Shown here piece after piece: positions 16,187-21,320 of a stretch of DNA of 21,320 nucleotides. Source of the DNA: DATLXH01 sp035576005 (lineage in GTDB: Bacteria; Acidobacteriota; Thermoanaerobaculia; Gp7-AA8); NCBI GenBank assembly GCA_035576005.1, contig DATLXH010000114.1:1-21320 (forward strand), read 5' to 3'. Numbering within the stretch: the stretch's first letter is position 1; the number at the start of each line of letters is the position of its first letter. The notes beneath the pieces are model-generated. The model saw only the letters and a program-made list of their open reading frames with translations. It ran no database searches and was not told the origin of the DNA. Position numbers and translations under genes: made by a program.

Positions 16187-16234
16187 AGGTAGTAGAGGCT
16201 CCGTTCACTCGCTTTCTGGCTCTTGAATGAGGTG

Positions 16235-16263
16235 AACGTACCACTATCCGCCACTTCTGTCCA
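16235..16263 (-). promoter_or_regulatory. Putative mraZ (dcw) promoter
   Basis: On the minus strand TGGACA (16263-16258, five of six to consensus) lies 17 bp upstream of TACGTT (16240-16235, weaker). The -35 and spacer lie inside the GTGG repeat array, which would let bound MraZ block polymerase. The start would be near 16228, about 40 nt before the mraZ GTG. Confidence 0.4.
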
Positions 16264-16274
16264 CAAATTTCCAC
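16241..16274 (-). promoter_or_regulatory. MraZ operator: four GTGG boxes at 10-bp spacing
   Basis: CCAC occurs at 16241, 16251, 16261 and 16271 on the plus strand, giving four GTGG boxes on the coding strand with exactly one helical turn between starts. E. coli MraZ binds direct repeats of TGGGN separated by five bases, i.e. the same 10-bp period, just upstream of mraZ. The repeats are seen directly; binding is inferred from family knowledge and position. Confidence 0.75.
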
Positions 16275-16307
16275 CCTGAGAGCACGATGTGACAGACGTT
16301 GTTCGTC

Positions 16308-16461
16308 ACTGGGCGAAGCCTTTGGAGTGCGGCAGCCGCAGCTGCCGCTTTCGGTGTCACCTCGGCAGCTCTGGCACCGGCCGAGGTCGTGGACTTACCT
16401 CAGTGTCGCGAGCTCGACACAAAAGCGGCAGCTGCGGCTGCCGCACTCCAAAGGCTTCGCC
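16308..16461. repeat. BIME-like element, copy 1 of the 89-bp repeat
   Basis: A 40-bp perfect inverted repeat (16312-16351 with 16422-16461) surrounds a 70-bp core. Each arm holds a REP-like hairpin, GCGGCAGC-CGCA-GCTGCCGC, and the core has further stems (ACCTCGGC/GCCGAGGT and GTGTCG/CGACAC). Positions 16308-16396 are identical to 17618-17706. There is no transposase, so it is a non-autonomous REP/BIME or MITE-like unit. Confidence 0.85.
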
Positions 16462-16547
16462 TCGGCTTCGGGGGCTAGCTGCGAGGGGCTGAGCTGCGAG
16501 AGGTGGTGCCGACGCCCGAGGACAGGGCTCGCTGGGGGAGGAAATCC

Positions 16548-16572
16548 GGCGCCCCCTCCGGAAAGGGGCGCC
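16548..16572 (-). terminator. Hairpin after the DUF1232 gene, possible terminator
   Basis: GGCGCCCC (16548-16555) pairs with GGGGCGCC (16565-16572), starting 8 bp after the stop codon of the upstream gene on the minus strand. Only a short, weak T-rich stretch (GGATTTCC) follows, so termination would be inefficient or the hairpin may act in RNA stability. Confidence 0.5.
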
Positions 16573-16580
16573 TGTGGAGC

Positions 16581-17114
16581 CTACTTCATCATGTTTTTTA
16601 CTTTGTCGATCACATCGCTCTTGGCGATTCCGTCGGTTGAGTGGAGCACTCGCTTGATCGTCTCGAGGATGTCGCCGCTGCCGCTCCAGTGCTCCTGGAT
16701 GATCTCCTCGTCCGTGTCAGACAGAAGGCGATTCAGGATGTAGATCGAGAAAATCAGGTCGTCGAGATAGCCGATGCCACCAACAAGCGATTCAGGTAAC
16801 AGATCGATCGGAAGAATGAAGTATGCAATTCCGCTCCCGACGAGCACTTTGTTCTTTCCGCTGACCCTCGGATCGTTCATGAGGCGCCAGAGAAGGGCGA
16901 AGATGTCCGGGACCAGAAGAAGGAGCTCGCTCCCCCTGCCCGGCTTATCCGGATCGCCACTGATGGTGGCCTCGATGTTCTTGCGGATCTTGTCGTAAAA
17001 ACGGCCCATTCGCGGCGAGTCCGAGCCTGCCGACGTCGTCGTCCTCAGAGCCGTGGTACCGGATGTAGTTGTGCCAGTTGTGCCGCCTGTCCCTGAATCA
17101 GTGCTGCTCTCCAT
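16581..17114 (-). CDS. DUF1232 (YkvA-type) membrane protein
   Basis: A 177-residue protein of unknown function. Residues 1-35 are a low-complexity Ser/Thr/Gly-rich tail. The DUF1232 core is recognisable at about 85-130, with YFILPIDLLPE (98-108) and GYLDDL (115-120), the usual P-D-x-x-P and D-D signature of this short membrane-associated family. The C-terminal part is charged and probably soluble. The ATG at 17114 is chosen for its GGAGGAAGC ribosome binding site; an in-frame ATG 23 codons upstream has none and lies inside the preceding gene. It overlaps that gene by 17 bp, suggesting coupling. The two genes lie between two copies of an 89-bp direct repeat. Confidence 0.85.
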   Translation of the reverse strand: MESSTDSGTGGTTGTTTSGTTALRTTTSAGSDSPRMGRFYDKIRKNIEATISGDPDKPGRGSELLLLVPDIFALLWRLMNDPRVSGKNKVLVGSGIAYFILPIDLLPESLVGGIGYLDDLIFSIYILNRLLSDTDEEIIQEHWSGSGDILETIKRVLHSTDGIAKSDVIDKVKNMMK

Positions 17115-17592
17115 CGCTTCCTCCGGATTGCGGTGGAAGGTCTGCCGCTCCTCTGCCGAGCAGGACGGCGACCCCACCTTCAATCAACTGAATGTCTGTC
17201 ACTTCTATCTCGAGGAATGGTGGCAAAAACTGGTCCAACAGAAACGTCAGCTCCATGTCTGCTGAAGAGAAGCGAAATCCCGGGACGGAGAGCAATTTCT
17301 CTATGAGCTTGAAGAAGGCTTTGGGCACAGGAATGAAGCCGTAAGCAGACGGCAGATCGAGACGCATCCTGACAACTCGTCCTTCGGCGCCGGCGGCCCT
17401 GACGTTGACGCTGAATGGGATGGCGATGGAGACCACCGCTTTCGCCCGAATCTCGATTCTTCCATCAAGGAATCGGAGCTGGAGGTCGCGCACAGGAAGA
17501 TTCTTCTGCCGGACCACGTCGGCTGCGATCTCCGAAATTCTGGTTCCGAGCAACCGAAGCTCGAGGGAATCCCATTCGACGAGAGGATTCAT
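17098..17592 (-). CDS. Hypothetical protein, possible lipid-binding-like fold
   Basis: I do not recognise this 164-residue protein with certainty. It has no signal peptide or membrane segment. Alternating hydrophobic stretches predict beta strands (LQLRFLDGRIEIRAKAVVSI, then FSVNVRAAG, VVRMRLDL), followed by a helix-like FFKLIEKLL and further strands (ADMELTFLL, LEIEVTDIQLI). The pattern recalls DUF2993/LmeA- or AsmA-like lipid-binding proteins, but this is inference. The ATG at 17592 lacks a clear ribosome binding site. The frame remains open further upstream but there it runs into the 89-bp repeat, so the shorter form is used. It overlaps the DUF1232 gene and is divergent from carB. Confidence 0.65.
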   Translation of the reverse strand: MNPLVEWDSLELRLLGTRISEIAADVVRQKNLPVRDLQLRFLDGRIEIRAKAVVSIAIPFSVNVRAAGAEGRVVRMRLDLPSAYGFIPVPKAFFKLIEKLLSVPGFRFSSADMELTFLLDQFLPPFLEIEVTDIQLIEGGVAVLLGRGAADLPPQSGGSDGEQH

Positions 17593-17617
17593 CGAGGAGC
17601 GAGCGTCGTCATCGTCG

Positions 17618-17706
17618 ACTGGGCGAAGCCTTTGGAGTGCGGCAGCCGCAGCTGCCGCTTTCGGTGTCACCTCGGCAGCTCTGGCACCGGCCGAGGTCGT
17701 GGACTT
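17618..17706. repeat. 89-bp direct repeat, copy 2
   Basis: Identical over 89 bp to 16308-16396, in the same orientation, but here only the left arm and core are present; the right inverted arm is missing. It lies 26 bp upstream of the hypothetical gene start and within the intergenic space before carB. Open frames that run through it, including an N-terminal extension of carB, are artefacts. Confidence 0.9.
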
Positions 17707-17713
17707 TATCGTT

Positions 17714-17835
17714 CTGCATTCTGCATTCTCCATCCGGTTGTCGTCCCGAAGCCTGGGCGGGCGTGTGGGAGGGGCGACTTGTCGGCATTCTGCATTCGCT
17801 CTGCATTCTCCATTCTGCATTTGCTCTTCTGCATT
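17714..17835. repeat. Cluster of CTGCATT repeats upstream of carB
   Basis: CTGCATT occurs six times, at 17714, 17721, 17790, 17801, 17815 and 17829, with the 13-mer CTGCATTCTCCAT twice (17721 and 17801, 80 bp apart). Spacing is irregular (7-14 bp within clusters), so it is not CRISPR. The last copy ends 15 bp before the carB start. It may be a degenerate tandem repeat or a site array; I cannot tell which. Confidence 0.8.
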
Positions 17836-17850
17836 ATCCTCACCACGCAA

Positions 17851-20800
17851 ATGCCGAAACGGACTGACATTCACTCGATCCTGGTCATCGGGTCGGGACC
17901 GATCATCATCGGTCAGGCCGGCGAGTTCGACTATTCGGGAACTCAGGCCTGCAAAGCGCTGAAAGAAGAAGGATTCGAGATCATCCTGGTGAATTCGAAT
18001 CCGGCGACGATCATGACCGACCCGGACTTCGCCCACCGGACCTATATCGAACCTCTCACGCACGCCACGCTCGAGCGAATCATTGAGCGCGACCGCCCCG
18101 ATGCAATCCTTCCAACCGTCGGCGGACAGACTGCGATCAACCTGGCGATGGCACTCTACGAGTCAGGCACTCTCGAGCGTTATGGAGTCAAGCTGATCGG
18201 CGCCAACTACGAGGCCATCAGAAAGGCGGAAGACCGCCAGCTCTTCAAGGAAGCAATGAATCGTATCGGAGTCGAGGTCGCGCGATCGGGGTACGCAGGA
18301 TCGCTCGACGAGGCTCTGGAGATGGCCACCTCCATCGGCTATCCGATCGCAGTCCGACCGTCCTTCACTCTTGGAGGGACGGGTGGAGGAATCGCTTTCA
18401 ACGTCGAAGAGCTGCGGGCGATCGTTGCCCGCGGACTCGATCTCTCCCCGGTCGGAAAGGTTCTCATCGAGGAGTCGCTCATCGGGTGGAAGGAGTTCGA
18501 GCTCGAGCTCATGCGCGACATCGCCGACAACGTGATCGTGGTCTGCTCGATCGAGAACTTCGATCCGATGGGAGTTCATACAGGCGACTCGATCACCGTC
18601 GCCCCTCAGCAGACTCTTTCGAATGCGGCCTATCAGGCAATGCGCGATGACGCCAAAAAGATCATCCGTGAGATCGGCGTCGAAACCGGCGGCTCGAACA
18701 TCCAGTTTGCGGTCGATCCTGCAACAGGTCGTCGACTGGCGATCGAAATGAATCCGCGGGTGTCGCGATCCTCTGCCCTCTCCTCGAAGGCGACCGGGTT
18801 CCCGATTGCGAAGTTCGCCGCAAAGCTGGCGGCCGGCTACACGCTCGACGAGATCCCCAATGACATCACAAAAAAGACCCCCGCATCGTTCGAGCCGACG
18901 CTCGACTATGTGGTCGTCAAGATCCCCCGCTTCTCGTTCGAGAAATTTCGAAAATCGCCGCAGCTTCTCGGCTTTGCGATGCAGTCGGTCGGTGAGGTGA
19001 TGGCCATCGGCCGCACCTTTAACGAAGCGCTGCAGAAAGGACTTCGCTCGCTGGAGATCGGCGTGAGTGGACTCGATGATCGCGGCGTGCGTGATCCGTC
19101 GAAGCTGCGAGAACTGCTGCGGAGCGGTTCGCCATCACGCATCTTTGCTGTCGGCGACGCTTTCCGCAGCGGAATGAGTGTCGAAGAGGTCTATGAAGTC
19201 TCGTCCATAGACACCTGGTTTCTCCATCACATTCACGAGCTCATCGCAATCGAACGGAGACTTGCGGAAACGGATGCATCCGTGGCGGTCCGTCCCGAAA
19301 ACCTTCGAAGACTGAAAGAAAAAGGACTCTCCGATCGAACAATCGCTCAGCTGACAGGCAAGAGCGAGGATGAAATCCGCAAGGCTCGACACGACGCGGC
19401 GATCCGGCCAGTCTTCAAGCGAGTCGACACCTGCGCTGCCGAGTTCTCAGCGTCCACCCCTTACCTCTACTCGACTTACGACACCGAAAACGAAGCCGAT
19501 CCCACCAATGGCAAAAAGGTGATCATCCTCGGCTCCGGGCCGAACCGCATCGGCCAGGGAGTCGAGTTCGACACGTGTTGCGTCCATGCAGCTTTTGCTC
19601 TGCGAGAGCTGGGCTTCGAGACCATCATGGTCAACTGCAATCCGGAAACGGTATCGACCGATTACGACACATCCGACCGGCTCTACTTCGAGCCACTCAC
19701 CCTCGAGGATGTTCTCGAGATCATCGATCTGGAAAAGCCGACTGGCGTCATCCTTCAGTTCGGCGGACAGACTCCGCTCAAGCTCGCAAGAGATCTGGCC
19801 AGAGCTGGCGTTCCGCTCTGGGGCACTTCAACCGATTCGATCGATCTTGCGGAAGATCGAGAACGGTTCGGCCGGCTTCTCGGCGACATCGGTATACGAG
19901 CGCCAGAGCATGGGAATGCCAACACAGAGGATGAAGCGAGAGAGATCGCCGAACGCATCGGCTACCCGATTGTCGTGAGGCCCTCGTACGTCCTGGGCGG
20001 TCGGGCAATGGGGATCGTCTACGACTCCGAGACTCTCGGCGACTTCATTACAGACGCGCTCGAAGCGGGACCGGGACATCCGGTCCTGATCGATCGCTTT
20101 CTGGAAAATGCGCTGGAGATTGACGTTGACGCGGTGTCGGACGGAGCGACCGTGGTCATCGCGGGAATCATGCAGCACATCGAAGAGGCAGGAATCCACT
20201 CGGGCGATTCGACGAGCGTCATTCCCCCTTACCTGCTGACACAACGCGACCAGGACCGAATCCGTCGCAAGACTGTGCAACTCGCCAAAGCCTTACAGGT
20301 GGTCGGACTCATGAACATCCAGTTCGCGATCGCTGATGATGAAATCTACGTGCTCGAGGTCAACCCGCGAGCCTCCAGAACCGTCCCGTATGTGTCGAAA
20401 GCAACGGGGATTCCTTTCGCCAAGGTTGCCGCGCGCATCATGGCCGGAGTTTCCCTCGCCGAGCAGGGAATCACGACTGAACCAAAGGTCGAGCGCTATT
20501 ACGTCAAGGCACCTGTCTTTCCATTCTCCAAGTTTCCTCTCGAAGACACGGTTCTCGGTCCCGAAATGAAATCGACCGGAGAGGTCATGGGCAGCTCGAT
20601 GACATTCGGCGAGGCCTACGTCAAAGCACTCCTGGGAGCGGGAATCAAGCTTCCGATGACAGGAACAGCATTCATCTCGATCAATGAAATGGACAAAAGG
20701 GATCACACTCTGCGGATTGCCCGCGCCTTGATCGGACTCGGGTTCGACCTGCTGGCAACGAAGGGAACGCGGAGCTTTCTTGCCGGCTACGGGATCTCGT

Positions 20801-21072
20801 CAGGAGCGGTGCTGAAGATCCATGAAGGCCGCCCGAACATCGTCGATCGGATGATCAATGGCGAGATCGCGCTGATCATCAACACGCCATTGGGTCGCTC
20901 GGCTTTTTACGATGACGCATACATTCGCAAGTACGCCCTCCAGTACCACATCCCCTGTGTCACGACACTCTCAGCAGCAACTGCCTGCGTGGACGGTATC
21001 CGCGAGAGTCAGTCGGGCGGCGGGCCGCTCACCACGTTGCAGGAACAGCACGGAATGACGCTGGTTAGATGA
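17851..21072 (+). CDS. carB: Carbamoyl-phosphate synthase large subunit CarB
   Basis: Makes carbamoyl phosphate from bicarbonate, ATP and ammonia (delivered by CarA) for pyrimidine and arginine synthesis. The 1073-residue length equals the E. coli subunit. The first half begins SILVIGSGPIIIGQAGEFDY and includes SFTLGGTGGGIAFN. A helical oligomerisation part follows at about 400-550, then the second synthetase half with VIILGSGPNRIGQGVEFD and PSYVLGGRAMGIVYD. The MGS-like allosteric domain is at about 935-1073. The ATG at 17851 gives the family N-terminus but has no Shine-Dalgarno sequence. The frame is open for 73 more codons upstream through repeats, which I reject. No carA is adjacent in this window. 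Confidence 0.98.
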   Translation: MPKRTDIHSILVIGSGPIIIGQAGEFDYSGTQACKALKEEGFEIILVNSNPATIMTDPDFAHRTYIEPLTHATLERIIERDRPDAILPTVGGQTAINLAMALYESGTLERYGVKLIGANYEAIRKAEDRQLFKEAMNRIGVEVARSGYAGSLDEALEMATSIGYPIAVRPSFTLGGTGGGIAFNVEELRAIVARGLDLSPVGKVLIEESLIGWKEFELELMRDIADNVIVVCSIENFDPMGVHTGDSITVAPQQTLSNAAYQAMRDDAKKIIREIGVETGGSNIQFAVDPATGRRLAIEMNPRVSRSSALSSKATGFPIAKFAAKLAAGYTLDEIPNDITKKTPASFEPTLDYVVVKIPRFSFEKFRKSPQLLGFAMQSVGEVMAIGRTFNEALQKGLRSLEIGVSGLDDRGVRDPSKLRELLRSGSPSRIFAVGDAFRSGMSVEEVYEVSSIDTWFLHHIHELIAIERRLAETDASVAVRPENLRRLKEKGLSDRTIAQLTGKSEDEIRKARHDAAIRPVFKRVDTCAAEFSASTPYLYSTYDTENEADPTNGKKVIILGSGPNRIGQGVEFDTCCVHAAFALRELGFETIMVNCNPETVSTDYDTSDRLYFEPLTLEDVLEIIDLEKPTGVILQFGGQTPLKLARDLARAGVPLWGTSTDSIDLAEDRERFGRLLGDIGIRAPEHGNANTEDEAREIAERIGYPIVVRPSYVLGGRAMGIVYDSETLGDFITDALEAGPGHPVLIDRFLENALEIDVDAVSDGATVVIAGIMQHIEEAGIHSGDSTSVIPPYLLTQRDQDRIRRKTVQLAKALQVVGLMNIQFAIADDEIYVLEVNPRASRTVPYVSKATGIPFAKVAARIMAGVSLAEQGITTEPKVERYYVKAPVFPFSKFPLEDTVLGPEMKSTGEVMGSSMTFGEAYVKALLGAGIKLPMTGTAFISINEMDKRDHTLRIARALIGLGFDLLATKGTRSFLAGYGISSGAVLKIHEGRPNIVDRMINGEIALIINTPLGRSAFYDDAYIRKYALQYHIPCVTTLSAATACVDGIRESQSGGGPLTTLQEQHGMTLVR

Positions 21073-21088
21073 CTGGGTCGTATCCCGG

Positions 21089-21105
21089 GCCGGCTTTAGA
21101 CCGGC
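21089..21105 (+). terminator. Hairpin downstream of carB, weak terminator candidate
   Basis: GCCGG and CCGGC pair around a 7-base loop 16 bp after the carB stop, followed by ATTTCCCC. The T-run is short, so this is at best a weak intrinsic terminator. Confidence 0.35.
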
Positions 21106-21181
21106 ATTTCCCCCGCACAAACCCGGCAGATAATTCTCTGCGGTCTGTCTCGCCCGCATTTCTAACAGAATGCGAGCGCAG

Positions 21182-21200
21182 GGACGCACGGCGTGCGTCC
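21182..21200. repeat. GGACGCA palindrome, copy 1
   Basis: Nine-bp arms GGACGCACG and CGTGCGTCC around a single base. It shares outer arms GGACGCA/TGCGTCC and the one-base centre with the palindrome at 21299-21317, indicating one dispersed family. Confidence 0.7.
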
Positions 21201-21298
21201 GGTACCCTGTCCCTGACCGAGAAGATTGTCCTCGGCCATCGCTTTGGACGAGGGTTCATGCCGGGATGCAGAATTCCTGATGCGAATGTCTGGGTGCC

Positions 21299-21317
21299 GG
21301 ACGCAGGCCCTGCGTCC
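21299..21317. repeat. GGACGCA palindrome, copy 2
   Basis: Nine-bp arms GGACGCAGG and CCTGCGTCC around one base, preceded by GTGCC. The architecture matches 21182-21200, and the window ends 3 bp later, so more copies may follow. Confidence 0.7.
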
Positions 21318-21320
21318 CTA

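Larger units (their letters stand above)
21073..21320. other. Palindrome-rich stretch after carB
   Basis: No gene is supported here on either strand. The stretch holds four hairpins: GCCGG/CCGGC (21089-21105), CGCATT/AATGCG (21155-21174) and two related palindromes GGACGCA...TGCGTCC (21182-21200 and 21299-21317). It looks like accumulated REP-like intergenic DNA. Confidence 0.7.

Noticed and set aside
17714..17835. CRISPR array
   Set aside because: The CTGCATT units are only seven bases, irregularly spaced, with no unique 30-40-base spacers and no cas genes.
17632..17850. N-terminal extension of carB by 73 codons
   Set aside because: The extension translates the 89-bp repeat and the CTGCATT repeats; CarB family proteins begin at the ATG at 17851, which gives the usual 1073 residues.

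Overview
The window is dominated by a minus-strand division and cell wall (dcw) cluster. In transcription order (right to left) it reads mraZ, rsmH, ftsL, ftsI, murE, [gap], mraY, murD, ftsW, murG, murC, ftsQ, ftsA, ftsZ, filling about 403-16186. Upstream of mraZ are two small overlapping minus-strand genes (a DUF1232/YkvA-type membrane protein and an unrecognised 164-residue protein). The right part holds a divergent plus-strand carB of 1073 codons. The high GC content, the DNPR motif in MurE (meso-diaminopimelate peptidoglycan), FtsA/FtsQ/FtsL in the divisome, a PASTA domain on FtsI and abundant REP-like intergenic palindromes suggest a non-proteobacterial, probably diderm bacterium. Acidobacteriota is my best guess, but this is a low-confidence inference.

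Layout: 1-402 has no gene I can support. 403-5266 holds ftsZ, ftsA, ftsQ and murC, with a sigma70-like promoter in front of murC. 5323-10330 holds murG, ftsW, murD and mraY. 10331-10744 is a gene-poor gap exactly where murF usually lies, with an AT-rich promoter-like stretch just after murE. 10745-15681 holds murE, ftsI, ftsL and rsmH. 15734-16186 is mraZ, preceded by four GTGG boxes at exact 10-bp spacing that fit a MraZ operator. 16187-17850 carries the two small genes between two copies of an identical 89-bp repeat, one of which is part of a BIME-like inverted repeat. 17851-21072 is carB, and 21073-21320 holds only palindromes.

How the genes work together: MurC, MurD and MurE build the UDP-MurNAc-peptide, MraY and MurG make lipids I and II, FtsW and FtsI polymerise and crosslink septal glycan, FtsL and FtsQ are scaffold proteins, and FtsA tethers the FtsZ ring to the membrane. 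MraZ probably represses the cluster promoter, and RsmH methylates 16S rRNA. murF, murB and ddl are not at their usual places and must be elsewhere. Many genes overlap (ATGA, GTGA, TGATG), which indicates translational coupling. Most of the larger gaps carry hairpin elements, and two carry G-rich RNA-strand segments.

I found no phage, transposase, CRISPR array, rRNA or tRNA, and no clearly new multi-gene system. The points most worth a second look are the murF-less gap, the G-quadruplex motif just after ftsW, the G-rich leader before ftsL, the MraZ operator, the repeat-flanked two-gene cassette and the second DIP-like peptide in the FtsZ tail.
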